From: Flavobacteriales bacterium
GTDB taxonomy: Bacteria > Bacteroidota > Bacteroidia > CAIKAF01
Assembly (NCBI GenBank): GCA_022402535.1
Contig: JAKRSD010000025.1
Coordinates: 1-64,000, forward strand
Direction of reading: 5' to 3'
DNA: 64,000 nucleotides
In this document: piece after piece, positions 53,789 through 62,689 of the stretch
How the letters are laid out: every line of letters starts with the position of its first letter
Numbering within the stretch: the first letter of the stretch is position 1
Notes under the pieces: model-generated
Databases searched by the model: none
Told to the model about the DNA's origin: nothing
The model's input: only the letters and a program-made list of their open reading frames with translations
Translations under genes and position numbers: made by a program

Positions 53789-54324
53789 GAGCTTACTTGG
53801 TAGATTTGGCGGGTTAATCTTCTTTTTCGGTACACTCCGTCACCCTCTCTGGTGCCGTTACCCTCATTAACAGTTGAGGTGTTACCTTCTATCGTGGTCA
53901 CATATTTATCACCCCATTTTTCCACAAGGCCCACGTGCGCTATCCGGTTAAGATTTGAGAACCATATACCGATAACATCGGCTTTACGGGGTTTTACAGA
54001 CTCCGTTTTGCCACGGGTGTAAATAATGTTGGCCTTGGGAAACCAAGTAGGGCTCCAGCCTGATCTGGGCACTTTAACGCCGTGCTGCTGAAAACACCAG
54101 CTTACGAAGGCAGCGCACCAAGCATCTCCCTTTTTGCGGTCTACCGCCTTCAGGTATGCTTCTACCTCCACTCCGTCATTTCTGCCTGTGAGTTCGCGCA
54201 CATGAAGCTGAGAGACTGCCGTATTTACTACGGCATCTCTCAGGCTTTCATGGCTTGGCTCAGCATAACAAGAAACAAACAGAAAGCCAACAGCAGCGAT
54301 AATGAGAACTTTAGCTTTTGCCAT
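53776..54324 (-). CDS. Endolysin with CHAP-type domain and exported N-terminus
   Basis: 182 aa. Catalytic-like core: GDAWCAAFVSWCFQQHGV (Cys), RIAHVGLVEKW (His), TIEGNTS, as in CHAP/TIGR02594-type amidases. The N-terminus is a signal peptide with lipobox-like FVSC (about residues 15-18: KVLIIAAVGFLFVSC), so the enzyme may be exported by Sec, possibly lipid-anchored, rather than released through large holin holes. Starts within the holin gene (85-nt overlap). Confidence 0.82.
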   Translation of the reverse strand: MAKAKVLIIAAVGFLFVSCYAEPSHESLRDAVVNTAVSQLHVRELTGRNDGVEVEAYLKAVDRKKGDAWCAAFVSWCFQQHGVKVPRSGWSPTWFPKANIIYTRGKTESVKPRKADVIGIWFSNLNRIAHVGLVEKWGDKYVTTIEGNTSTVNEGNGTREGDGVYRKRRLTRQIYQVSSWLK

Positions 54325-54605
54325 GACGATAAGTTGTTTAAATGCGTTTCAAATTCTTTTGTGAGTACACGGGCGGCGGGCCTGAACGATATAATCAGTC
54401 CTATCCATGCCGCTGCATAATAACACAGCAGTTCCACCATAGACAGGTTAATGATATGCAGCACGCCTGCATCGTAACTGGCTGAAGACGGATCGAATAT
54501 CCTGTAAACGACAGGGGCTCCGAAAAACAGAAACAATGCGGCGGGAATGCCTATCAGTTGCTGCCACCAGTTCTTCCAGAACGATATGATCAGACGGCTA
54601 ATCAT
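54240..54605 (-). CDS. Putative holin
   Basis: 121 aa with three hydrophobic helices (LIGIPAALFLFFGAPVVYRIF, MVELLCYYAAAWIGLIISF, LKFSLSLLLAFCLFLVML). Directly upstream of and overlapping the endolysin. ATG overlaps the preceding gene's TAA (TAATG). Function by position and topology. Confidence 0.72.
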   Translation of the reverse strand: MISRLIISFWKNWWQQLIGIPAALFLFFGAPVVYRIFDPSSASYDAGVLHIINLSMVELLCYYAAAWIGLIISFRPAARVLTKEFETHLNNLSSWQKLKFSLSLLLAFCLFLVMLSQAMKA

Positions 54606-54856
54606 TATTCGGCCCCCTCTTCTTTACCGGGTTTAGACTCTTCTTTGTTGGCCTTTTCTTTAAGGTCAACTTCACCACGAAGTATGCTGGCATATCCGGG
54701 CTTTGGAAGAGTTTTTCCGTGGTTATTGGCATCGTGGGTGGTGAAAAAAGTCTCACCGTCTGAAGTAACATGTACCTCTTTTAATCCTTTGTGGGTATTG
54801 AACGCAGCTACAGCTGCTTTTTTCTGACTTGGAGTTGCAATAGTCTGGTTTGACAT
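54605..54856 (-). CDS. Hypothetical phage protein, 83 aa
   Basis: Charged, no membrane segment: VAAFNTHKGLKEVHVTSDGETFFTTHDANNHGKTL then a Glu/Lys-rich tail. Resembles small head or connector proteins found after capsid genes in Bacteroidota phages, but no family can be named. Coupled to the holin gene by TAATG. Confidence 0.65.
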   Translation of the reverse strand: MSNQTIATPSQKKAAVAAFNTHKGLKEVHVTSDGETFFTTHDANNHGKTLPKPGYASILRGEVDLKEKANKEESKPGKEEGAE

Positions 54857-54882
54857 GATTCTTTGTATTAAAGATTAGTATT

Positions 54883-54918
54883 AAGTGGCGGGATTACGGG
54901 TATGCAATCCCGCCACTT
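54883..54918 (-). other. 13-bp perfect hairpin without T-tract
   Basis: AAGTGGCGGGATT / AATCCCGCCACTT, loop 10 nt, between capsid and the 83-aa gene, with no U-run on either side. It may be an RNA-processing or stabilising element that keeps capsid mRNA abundant relative to downstream genes. Confidence 0.7.
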
Positions 54919-54941
54919 TGTCCCTCTTTGTTTATATAATA

Positions 54942-56045
54942 TTAGGTAGTGTGCTCCTGAACAATAGTTACTACACCTTCTGCTCTGCGGATACGTCCAC
55001 CGGCGCGCATTAATGCGGAGTATACATCACCGTAATTGGTAGGATCATCCAGATGTTCAAAGAACTTAACATGACCGATTGAGCGTTCTACGGCATTCTT
55101 TTGCCAACAGATTACAGCTGCGTTATCGCTTGTTGCAGGGGTGAAGCCGAGTGCTCTAAATGCTGGTGTACCTGCGTTGTCAAAGGTGATTACGTAGCTT
55201 CTTTCAAGAAGGTTAAAACCATAAAGTTTAGGCAGCTTACCGTCTTTCAGTACGTTTTCCTGAGTGAAGCCCTGCGCCTTAAGTACAGAGTCATCCAACA
55301 GTTGGCTCATCATTTCCGAGTCAATCAGCGCATAGCGGTCATTGGCGGGTATGTTCAGCTTGTTCATCATGACCTGTGCCGCCTTTAAGTCTTCTTTTAC
55401 AAGCTTCTTACGGTTACCCGTTGCAGAGGCTAAGTGGGCGGCAACTGCCGTACCTGTGGTACGCAATAACCCGGCTGTGGTGGTGGCACCTCCTGTGGCT
55501 TTTACCCATTTAATCAGGATATCGTCGCCGATTAATTGGTTAAGTGCGGAGGAGTGATCAGATAATACATCCTGACGCTTATCGTAGCTTAATTCTACCG
55601 TGTCTGCGTTCGGAATAAGAATCGGATCGGTGGTGTATTCATCCAGTACATAAGTGATCTCCGTGTCGGTTCGCTGCGTTACAGATGCAGGTAAAGATGA
55701 TCTGTTTTTAACAACCGTGGGTTTTGCACCGGCCACAGGAATGTGAACTACTTTACCCTGAAGCACGTACTGATCTGCATTAAAACAGAAAGACAGAAAG
55801 GGGTTATCCCGGAAAAGATTATCTACCAAATCCTTAGTCCAGATTTCCTTCTGGATGGCCATAAACATGCCATCGAAATTTGCGGAATAGCCATTTACGG
55901 CAAGAAGTGACTGCATACCTGCCGATACTCCGAAAACGGCACCTGCGGCATGTAGAGGATCAACGGGTGCTCCCGTCACGGTTGCGGCCATGCCCACAAA
56001 AAGGGCAAGGAATGCATTGGTTAAGAAGTTTCTTAAAAGCTTCAT
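54942..56045 (-). CDS. Major capsid protein
   Basis: 367 aa. Core features of HK97-type capsids of this phage group: FDGMFMAIQKEIWTKDLVDNLFRDNPFL, KVVHIPVAGAKPTVVKN, LSYDKRQDVLSDHSSALNQ, CWQKNAVERSIGHVKFFEHLDDPTNYGDVYSALMRAGGRIRR. The first ~50 residues are hydrophobic and Ala/Gly-rich, like a signal or a delta domain. Terminal hairpin downstream lacks a T-tract. Confidence 0.82.
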   Translation of the reverse strand: MKLLRNFLTNAFLALFVGMAATVTGAPVDPLHAAGAVFGVSAGMQSLLAVNGYSANFDGMFMAIQKEIWTKDLVDNLFRDNPFLSFCFNADQYVLQGKVVHIPVAGAKPTVVKNRSSLPASVTQRTDTEITYVLDEYTTDPILIPNADTVELSYDKRQDVLSDHSSALNQLIGDDILIKWVKATGGATTTAGLLRTTGTAVAAHLASATGNRKKLVKEDLKAAQVMMNKLNIPANDRYALIDSEMMSQLLDDSVLKAQGFTQENVLKDGKLPKLYGFNLLERSYVITFDNAGTPAFRALGFTPATSDNAAVICWQKNAVERSIGHVKFFEHLDDPTNYGDVYSALMRAGGRIRRAEGVVTIVQEHTT

Positions 56046-56287
56046 TTTTTGTTTGATTTTGATGATTTGACTTTGTTTTTGATTTTGATGATTTTGTTTT
56101 TGATGCGCGGCTCTGCGTAGTTAATCGCCTTTTTGGTTAGGTAACTGCCTATGGTGGCGGCACAGGCTAATGCACCGGCTTTAACAAAAGAACTTACCTC
56201 TACCCATCCTATGGCCTGTGCTATCACAAGTGTGGCGGCTCCTTTAACAGAAGCCATTCCCCACTCTAAAGCCGTTTGGTCGCTCAC
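56042..56287 (-). CDS. Small membrane-associated phage protein, 81 aa
   Basis: Ala-rich hydrophobic stretch (SVKGAATLVIAQAIGWVEVSSFVKAGALACAATIGSYL) followed by a strongly basic tail (KNKIIKIKNKVKSSKSNKK). Overlaps the capsid start by 4 nt and the protease stop is 2 nt upstream. Unknown role; holin-like topology is possible but one helix-turn only. Confidence 0.6.
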   Translation of the reverse strand: MSDQTALEWGMASVKGAATLVIAQAIGWVEVSSFVKAGALACAATIGSYLTKKAINYAEPRIKNKIIKIKNKVKSSKSNKK

Positions 56288-56289
56288 GT

Positions 56290-57453
56290 TTATTTGCGGA
56301 TATAAGCTTTGTACAACTTATCGTAAGCCTCCTTGTTGTTTTCCTTCATTTCGGCCAAGGCTTCAGGATCATTCTTCTGATACCAGTCGAAGTCCTTTCC
56401 CTCTTCAGGGTCTTTTCTTTCGCCGTTGTAAAGATGCGCATTGATTGAAGCCGCACCCGTCATTGCGTCTAATGCAGCTTTTGTGCTGTCATAATCGGCA
56501 ATAGCCAGTTTGTTGTAAGCTTCTTTTTGGGCAGGGGTGATTTTCTTAGCATCAACCGCAGCCGAAACCAAAGCCTCTGCCTTGTCTTTTTTTGCATTCT
56601 CTTCAGCTGTCTGCTTTTCAGCTTTCAACTGATCAATTACCTTTTTTGATTCCGCATTCGCTGCATCTACAGCAGCCGTTACGGCATCTGTCTGAGCTTT
56701 CTGAATGGCCTCGGCCAATGCCTGCTCTGTGCTGTTTTCGGGTAGTCCGAATTTCAATAGTAATCCTTTCATTTCGTTTTGATCGGTATTTGTATTTGTA
56801 TTTAAGTCTAAATGAGCGGTAATGAATCTGTCATAGAATGCAGCCACGGCCTCCATGCCTTTGTTAAGAGTGGCGGCGGGTACATCTTCAGTAATTACGG
56901 AATCGGTAGTGCCGGTCATCAGACCGAAATCAAGACACTTCTGCACATTCAGGTAAACATCTTTACCTCTTACCATCCAGTTCTTGTCTATCCACGCAGC
57001 ATCTTTGTTGGAGGAGGCTACATACACATCCCGCAAGTCATCACTGATTTCCTTTACCATCTGGGACTGCTCGGCCAAGTCTTCATGATCACCGTACACA
57101 CCCGTCTTGGCACGGTGAATCATCAGCCTGCTCATGGGCGCTATCAGGCGCTTATTATTGCCGGCAAGTGCAATAATGGAGCCCATTGATGCAGCAAGAC
57201 CCTGCACAACGGTATTTGTCTTGGATTTGGAATTTTTAATAAGGTTATACGTAGGCACACCCTCAAAAACAGAGCCTCCGTACAGGTTCATGATCATAAT
57301 GTCAATCTCATCGTATGAGTCTTCCAGATGCTTGAAGTCGGCTGCAAAACGGGCTGCATTATTCTCCCACGGATATATATAACCGGTCATAAGGATCACT
57401 CCTTTTTTTGCACCGGCTTCAGCCACTATTTTATAAAAGTCCTGTTTTTTCAT
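56290..57453 (-). CDS. ClpP-type head maturation protease fused to scaffold
   Basis: 387 aa. N-terminal ClpP-fold: IMIMNLYGGSVFEGVPTYN, nucleophile in GLAASMGS (about 85-92), catalytic His in MIHRA. A coiled-coil, Ala/Lys/Gln-rich C-terminal half (about 215-330) is a scaffold, as in Mu gpI/gpZ-type fusions; the end (DFDWYQKNDPEALAEMKENN) binds capsid in relatives. First gene of the leftward arm, facing the palindrome at 57.5 kb. Confidence 0.88.
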   Translation of the reverse strand: MKKQDFYKIVAEAGAKKGVILMTGYIYPWENNAARFAADFKHLEDSYDEIDIMIMNLYGGSVFEGVPTYNLIKNSKSKTNTVVQGLAASMGSIIALAGNNKRLIAPMSRLMIHRAKTGVYGDHEDLAEQSQMVKEISDDLRDVYVASSNKDAAWIDKNWMVRGKDVYLNVQKCLDFGLMTGTTDSVITEDVPAATLNKGMEAVAAFYDRFITAHLDLNTNTNTDQNEMKGLLLKFGLPENSTEQALAEAIQKAQTDAVTAAVDAANAESKKVIDQLKAEKQTAEENAKKDKAEALVSAAVDAKKITPAQKEAYNKLAIADYDSTKAALDAMTGAASINAHLYNGERKDPEEGKDFDWYQKNDPEALAEMKENNKEAYDKLYKAYIRK

Positions 57454-57505
57454 TGACAGGTCAAAATTGAAGTTATTTTACATCATTTTAAAATCGTAAT
57501 TCTTT

Positions 57506-57527
57506 ATATTCCAACGTGTTGGAATAT
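57506..57527. promoter_or_regulatory. 22-bp palindromic operator between divergent arms
   Basis: Perfect inverted repeat ATATTCCAAC-GT-GTTGGAATAT in the 143-bp gap between the protease and small terminase start codons. It is placed to control both late arms. No canonical TAnnTTTG box is clear next to it, suggesting activator-dependent or phage-specific promoters. Confidence 0.75.
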
Positions 57528-57596
57528 TTTTCTAATGAAAAAGAAAACGCGGAAAGGGTATTTTTTAGAGCGGTTATATAAGCAGAAATTTGGCAT

Positions 57597-58037
57597 ATGA
57601 ATAGGTCAGAAACCAACAGAAAACTTGCTACGGAACTCTATGTAAAGTTGGGGCAGTCGCAAAAGGATATAGCCGCCCAATTGGGTGTGAGCGAAAAAAC
57701 CGTGGGAGAGTGGAAAAAGAAGCTGAACTGGGAAACCCTCAGAGCATCTGAAGTAAGCGGATCTAAGCACGTTATCAAAACCCTTCATTCCCAGATATCC
57801 AAAATATGTGAAATGGCGGCTGATGAAAACCGTGAACTCACGGATAAAGAAGCTGACAGAATTTCTAAAATTGCCGCCGCAGTAGAAAGACTTGAGAAAA
57901 AAGCCACACTCGGGCATGTGGTGCAGGTAATGGAAGAGTTTATTCTTTACCTCAAAGGCATTAATTTAACCTTAGCCCAGGAAGTGGTGAAACACCAGTT
58001 AAACTTCATCCAAAAGAAAGCTCATGAGTACAAATAA
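57597..58037 (+). CDS. Terminase small subunit
   Basis: 146 aa. N-terminal HTH (LYVKLGQSQKDIAAQLGVSEKTVGEWKKKL, about 15-45), as in gp27/DUF1804-type small terminases, and a helical C-terminus. Overlaps the large subunit gene by 14 nt. Recognises packaging sites on phage DNA. Confidence 0.82.
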   Translation: MNRSETNRKLATELYVKLGQSQKDIAAQLGVSEKTVGEWKKKLNWETLRASEVSGSKHVIKTLHSQISKICEMAADENRELTDKEADRISKIAAAVERLEKKATLGHVVQVMEEFILYLKGINLTLAQEVVKHQLNFIQKKAHEYK

Positions 58038-59538
58038 AAAGGCACTCATAGCACGGTTTGAACAACTCAAATTTGATATTGAGTTGAGTACTGAAGTTGA
58101 CAAATTTGAGAGCGATAAAGAGAAGGCAGCGCGGATAGAAAGGCTTAAAAGCGATTACGGAGCCTTTGCTGAGTATTACTTTCCCATGTACTGCATGGCC
58201 CCAACGGCCAAATTTCAAATTAGAGAGTTTTCGTTTGCCATAAAAAACCCAAACAGGGTTTATCTGCTCCAGTGGAGCCGTGAATTTGCCAAATCGGTAC
58301 ATGCCAATATTATATTTCCATTTTTCCTGTGGGTAAACGGTGAGCTGGATGGAATGATTGTAGGATGCGCCAATGAAGATGAAGCTGAGGCAAAGTTGTC
58401 CGATTTACAGGCAGAATTTGAAGCCAACCAGAGAATCATCAATGACTTTGGTGAACAGAAGCTTTTCGGCAGCTGGGAAACGGGAAACTTCGCACTCAAA
58501 AACGGTACATTTTTCAGGGCATTTGGGCGCAAGCAGTCGCCAAGGGGTGTGCGGCGAAAACAGAAACGTCCAAACTATGGAGTACTGGACGATATTGACG
58601 ATAAACAGTTGGTTAAAAATGACCAGCTTTCCAAGGAGAATTATGAGTGGGTTAAGGAAGAGTTCATGGCGGCCCTATCCATCAAAAAATGGTGGGTAGT
58701 GGTGGCCGAAAACAAGTTTCATAAAAACACCATTACGGCTCAGTTTGAGAACGACAAAAAAAGCAAAGCTAAAATACGGGTAAGCAGGGTTAACCTTCTT
58801 AACGATAAAGGAGAATCAAACTGGCCAGAAAACTATACCACAGAGGAGTGCCTTGCCAAAATTGATTCTATCGGTGAAATAAGCGCACAGCGTGAGTATT
58901 TCAACAATCCCATAGAAGAGGGAACCATCTTTAAAAATGAGTGGTTCCGCTATGTAAAAATGCTGCCTTTTGCCAAATATGACTATCTGGTCAGTTACAC
59001 AGATCCATCTTATAAAAACACGGATAAATCAGACTTTAAAGCCACGGTTCTTTTAGGCAAAACGGGTATTAAATACCATGTGATTAAAGCCTATGTGGAT
59101 CGTGTGAGTATTGCCATGATGTTTAAATGGATGTACAATATCCATGATATGGTCAAAGACAAACACGTGGTTCGGCACTGGATGGAGGATGCATTTCTTC
59201 AGGATCTGATGTGGGCAGAGTTGGATGCTCTCGGGCTGGAAGAGGGATTTGTTTTACCGGTTGGCCATGATAAGCGGTCAAAGCCTGACAAATTTCAGCG
59301 TATTGAAGCTTTACAGCCTTTATTCCAGCGTGGAATTATTGAATTCAATGAAGCTGAAGAAAACGACCCGGGCATGATCAGGCTCGTAAGCCAGTTTATG
59401 GCATTTCAAAAAGGTAGCCGGATAAACGATGACGGACCGGATGCTATCGAAGGTGCAATTTATATACTCAACGAAAGGTCGAGGGATGGTAAACCGCCAA
59501 CCGTAGGCCGCAGACCAATTTCACGACATAAATATTAA
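58024..59538 (+). CDS. Terminase large subunit
   Basis: 504 aa. ATPase part with a degenerate Walker A (WSREFAKSVH, about 80-90) and Walker B YGVLDDIDD, then an RNase H-like nuclease part beginning YLVSYTDPSYKN with acidic residues and HWMEDAF. Packages DNA into proheads. Confidence 0.9.
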   Translation: MSTNKKALIARFEQLKFDIELSTEVDKFESDKEKAARIERLKSDYGAFAEYYFPMYCMAPTAKFQIREFSFAIKNPNRVYLLQWSREFAKSVHANIIFPFFLWVNGELDGMIVGCANEDEAEAKLSDLQAEFEANQRIINDFGEQKLFGSWETGNFALKNGTFFRAFGRKQSPRGVRRKQKRPNYGVLDDIDDKQLVKNDQLSKENYEWVKEEFMAALSIKKWWVVVAENKFHKNTITAQFENDKKSKAKIRVSRVNLLNDKGESNWPENYTTEECLAKIDSIGEISAQREYFNNPIEEGTIFKNEWFRYVKMLPFAKYDYLVSYTDPSYKNTDKSDFKATVLLGKTGIKYHVIKAYVDRVSIAMMFKWMYNIHDMVKDKHVVRHWMEDAFLQDLMWAELDALGLEEGFVLPVGHDKRSKPDKFQRIEALQPLFQRGIIEFNEAEENDPGMIRLVSQFMAFQKGSRINDDGPDAIEGAIYILNERSRDGKPPTVGRRPISRHKY

Positions 59539-59541
59539 AAC

Positions 59542-60090
59542 ATGATATACCTTACCAAACAAGACATTCTCACGTATATTGAGGAGGATCAACTGGGCAT
59601 AATCAGCCGCCAGTCTGATGCCACTATACTCAGGGCTGAAATGGCCGCAAAAGAAGAGATGGCCTCTTACCTCTCGGCACGCTATGATGTGGACAAAGTG
59701 TTTATTGAAGTGCCCAACTGGGCCGCCGGCACATACAACGAAGGGCAGTTTGTGAACTATCAGCCCAACGCCAATGCCGAGTGGGCCGTTTACCGGGCAA
59801 AAGAAAATACCAATGCGGCTCCGAGCGATACCACAAAATGGGAGCTTCGAGATGACCGCAATGCCATTGTGGTTATGTTTCTGGCCGATATCACCGTTTA
59901 CCATCTGTTTACCGCCATTAACCCCCGAAACATACCCGAACTGAGAGGCATACGCTATGAAGCAGCCGTGGCATGGCTGAATAAGGTGCAGAAAATGCAG
60001 GCCAACCCGAACCTGCCTAAACTCGAAGAGGCTGATTTTGTACCGCAGGTTAAATTCGGCTCTAACCCTCCACGCAGTAATCAATTTTAA
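59542..60090 (+). CDS. gp36-like (DUF1320) head-tail protein
   Basis: 182 aa. Begins MIYLTKQDILTYIEEDQLGIISR, matching DUF1320/Mu gp36. A segment absent from typical short gp36 (about 70-110: YNEGQFVNYQPNANAEWAVYRAKENTNAAP) resembles a carbohydrate-binding-like insertion (AEWAVYRAKENTNAAPSDTTKWEL), seen in tail or head accessory proteins. 3 nt after the terminase stop. Confidence 0.78.
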   Translation: MIYLTKQDILTYIEEDQLGIISRQSDATILRAEMAAKEEMASYLSARYDVDKVFIEVPNWAAGTYNEGQFVNYQPNANAEWAVYRAKENTNAAPSDTTKWELRDDRNAIVVMFLADITVYHLFTAINPRNIPELRGIRYEAAVAWLNKVQKMQANPNLPKLEEADFVPQVKFGSNPPRSNQF

Positions 60091-60101
60091 ACAACATTTA
60101 A

Positions 60102-61271
60102 ATGGCAAAGAAAAAGGTTTTAAAACCCGATGAACAACAGCCCGTTTTTCAGCTCGGCGACACCATAAGTATCAAAACACTTAACCGACAAAGAGAAGAT
60201 ATTGGTAAGTGGCGCACGGCCCTTCAGAGTGCCGAAAGTAAAACCTCTCCCAAAAGAGTGCCTTTATACACGCTCTATAACGACATTCTATTGGATGCTC
60301 ACCTGAAGAGCGTTTGGGAAAAACGAAAGCTGGCCATACTGAACCGTAAACTCGTCTTTAAAAAAGATGGTACTGAGGTTGAAGAGGCTAATTTGGTACT
60401 TCAGCGCACATGGATGTATGAAACGCTGGGCCACATAATGGACTCAAAATTATGGGGCCACAGTCTGCTGGAGTTTGGATTAAGCGGTGGTGTAATTAAT
60501 GGAGTAGAACTTATAGAGCGCCGAAACGTAAGCCCCGAACTCGGGCTGGTACTTAAACAGGAAACCGATACTATAGGTATTGATTTCCGTAACCCGCCCA
60601 TCTCGAACTATGTACTGGAGGTTGGCGGCAAGTATAATCTGGGGCTGCTTCTTGAGGCTGCTCCTTATGTGGTTTACAAGCGTGGCACATTTGGCGATTG
60701 GGCGCAGTTTAACGAAATATTCGGAATGCCTTTCCGAAAATACACCTATGACGGCCATGACGAGAAAACCCGCATTCTGCTGGAAGAGGCTGCCGCTAAA
60801 TCAGGCTCTGCCGGGTATGCCGTGCTGCCAAAAGACAGCAACATTGAATGGCTGACCAACACGAGCAACTCAGGTTCTAAAGATACCTATCAGGCCATGA
60901 TAGATATCTGCAACAAAGAGATTTCTAAACTGATTCTGGGTAACACCATGACCACAGAGGACGGAGCTTCACGCTCTCAGGCCGAGGTGCATGCCGAATC
61001 TGAAGACAGCATTAAAGAAGCGGATAAACTCTGGGTACAATCTATCCTAAACGACTCCTTCAGATATCGCTTAGTAACGCTGGGTTATCCATTTTTTGCC
61101 GATGGTGAGTTTGAATTTGATGATCCTATGGACATTGACAAAGAGCTGAAGCGGGATAAACAACTCTTTGAAATGTTCGACTTGGATGTGGATTATTACA
61201 GAGCCAAGTATGGCGATCACATTAAAGGGGTTAAATCGGGGGGATTTGGAGCGGCATTGCCGGGAAAGTAG
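60102..61271 (+). CDS. Portal protein (DUF935/Mu gp29-like)
   Basis: 389 aa. IGKWRTALQSAESKTSPKRVPLYTLYNDILLDAHLKSVWEKRKLAIL, WGHSLLEFG, FGMPFRKYTYDGHDEKTR, LGNTMTTEDGASRSQAEVHAE are hallmarks of DUF935 portals of Mu-like phages. Dodecameric channel for DNA entry. Confidence 0.92.
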   Translation: MAKKKVLKPDEQQPVFQLGDTISIKTLNRQREDIGKWRTALQSAESKTSPKRVPLYTLYNDILLDAHLKSVWEKRKLAILNRKLVFKKDGTEVEEANLVLQRTWMYETLGHIMDSKLWGHSLLEFGLSGGVINGVELIERRNVSPELGLVLKQETDTIGIDFRNPPISNYVLEVGGKYNLGLLLEAAPYVVYKRGTFGDWAQFNEIFGMPFRKYTYDGHDEKTRILLEEAAAKSGSAGYAVLPKDSNIEWLTNTSNSGSKDTYQAMIDICNKEISKLILGNTMTTEDGASRSQAEVHAESEDSIKEADKLWVQSILNDSFRYRLVTLGYPFFADGEFEFDDPMDIDKELKRDKQLFEMFDLDVDYYRAKYGDHIKGVKSGGFGAALPGK

Positions 61272-61285
61272 AAGGGGGCAGTGCG

Positions 61286-62626
61286 GTGGCCGAGGCTATA
61301 CACGCCCTCTACACACACTGCCCCACATGCAGCGGAACCATAGAACATCCACAGGCTTCGTCTATTCTCTGGGAAGCGCTCTTTAATAAAATTTTGCGGG
61401 GTTTCCATGAGGGAAAAATAGATGCAGAAATTCCGCATCCTGAACTTGTTGACAAAATAAGCAAAGAGCTTACCAAGGCTATGGGAGAGGGATGGCCTGA
61501 TTTCAATAAAATTGATTGGGACTCAAATGATTTTGATACCATTTCAAGAATTAAAGAAAACATGCATTTATTTTCAGGAGTAAAATCAATTGTTGAAATG
61601 CAGGAAATAAGAGCCCTGCTTACTACTGAAGATGGTAAAATAAAAAGCTACAGTAAATTCAAAGCTGATGCCCTTGGGGTATGGGAGAAATACAACATTA
61701 ACCACTTACGAGCTGAATATGATCATGCAATTGCAAGTTCTCAAATGGCTGCACGTTGGAGCGAATTTGAAATCAATAAAGACATAAACCCTAACTTAAC
61801 CTACAGGACAGCTGGAGACTCAAGAGTAAGGAGCGAACATCAAGCTTTAGATGGCGTTACAAAGGCAATTGATGATTCATTTTGGAACACTTACTATCCC
61901 CCTAATGGATGGGGTTGTAGATGCGATGTAGATGCCTCGGACAATAAGGTAAGCCAAAAACAAATAGCACTTCCAAAACTAAATCCGATTTTTAAATATA
62001 ATGTCTGGAAGGACGGTATAATTTTTCCTGAAACACTTCCATATTTTAATGAGCTTAAAAAGGAGGCCTTAAATCTTTGTAAAATAAACGCACAAACTAA
62101 GGTTTCAAATGAGTTTATATTAAATGCTTATAAAGGTAAAAACGGAGGTAAAGTAGATGTAAGTTGGAGGGCTGAGAGAAACATTGTGAAGGGTGAACCC
62201 GAGTTAAATTATAACATGAGGCATTCAATTATATTGGCCGATAACGGCTCTAAATTGAAAATATTAGGCAGAATTGATGGTAATGGGATTAAAAACCCGG
62301 AATTATTTAAAGATGGTTATTTGTCTGATTTTAAACAACCCGGTCGAAATGGCTTTAAAAATCCCGGCAGGGGTATAAGATCAGCCATTGAGGCTGCTAA
62401 CACTCAAAGGTGCGAGTCTGTTGTATTGATTTTAGATGAAAATCATGACGATAAATCCCTTATCGGTAATAATCTAAGAAGGGCATTTAATGTCAAAAAT
62501 GATGTGGCAACTAACTTGAACAGAATTCAGGAAGTTGTTATAATTTATACCAATAAGTCTGATTCAGTTATAACTATTAAACAAAGCGATATAGCTACAG
62601 GTAAACATTGGAGCAAATTATTATAA
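61286..62626 (+). CDS. Mu gpF-like head protein fused to CdiA_C-like nuclease domain
   Basis: 446 aa, GTG start. Residues 30-240 follow the SPP1 gp7/Mu gpF minor head protein (EHQALDG, WNTYYPPNGWGCRC at 200-213). Residues 300-446 are an added domain: LNYNMRHSIILADNG, KILGRIDGNGIKNPELFKDGYLSDFKQP with a PD-(D/E)xK-like D348/K350, IRSAIEAANTQRCESVVLIL, which I recognise as the CdiA_C/tRNA-nuclease-like toxin fold. From about 61,400 the gene is markedly more AT-rich than the surrounding phage genes. No immunity gene fits in the 86-bp gap before the tape measure. Confidence 0.75.
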   Translation: MAEAIHALYTHCPTCSGTIEHPQASSILWEALFNKILRGFHEGKIDAEIPHPELVDKISKELTKAMGEGWPDFNKIDWDSNDFDTISRIKENMHLFSGVKSIVEMQEIRALLTTEDGKIKSYSKFKADALGVWEKYNINHLRAEYDHAIASSQMAARWSEFEINKDINPNLTYRTAGDSRVRSEHQALDGVTKAIDDSFWNTYYPPNGWGCRCDVDASDNKVSQKQIALPKLNPIFKYNVWKDGIIFPETLPYFNELKKEALNLCKINAQTKVSNEFILNAYKGKNGGKVDVSWRAERNIVKGEPELNYNMRHSIILADNGSKLKILGRIDGNGIKNPELFKDGYLSDFKQPGRNGFKNPGRGIRSAIEAANTQRCESVVLILDENHDDKSLIGNNLRRAFNVKNDVATNLNRIQEVVIIYTNKSDSVITIKQSDIATGKHWSKLL

Positions 62627-62629
62627 CTC

Positions 62630-62689
62630 AAAAAGGAGGGTAAAACCCTCCTTTTTGCCGGCACGGGAAGCCCGAAGGACATCCCGTGC
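62630..62689 (+). terminator. Terminator and second hairpin after gpF-toxin gene
   Basis: Perfect stem AAAAAGGAGGG-TAAAA-CCCTCCTTTTT (62,630-62,656), then GCACGGGA / TCCCGTGC (62,661-62,689). Separates the gpF-toxin gene from the tape measure gene. Confidence 0.88.
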
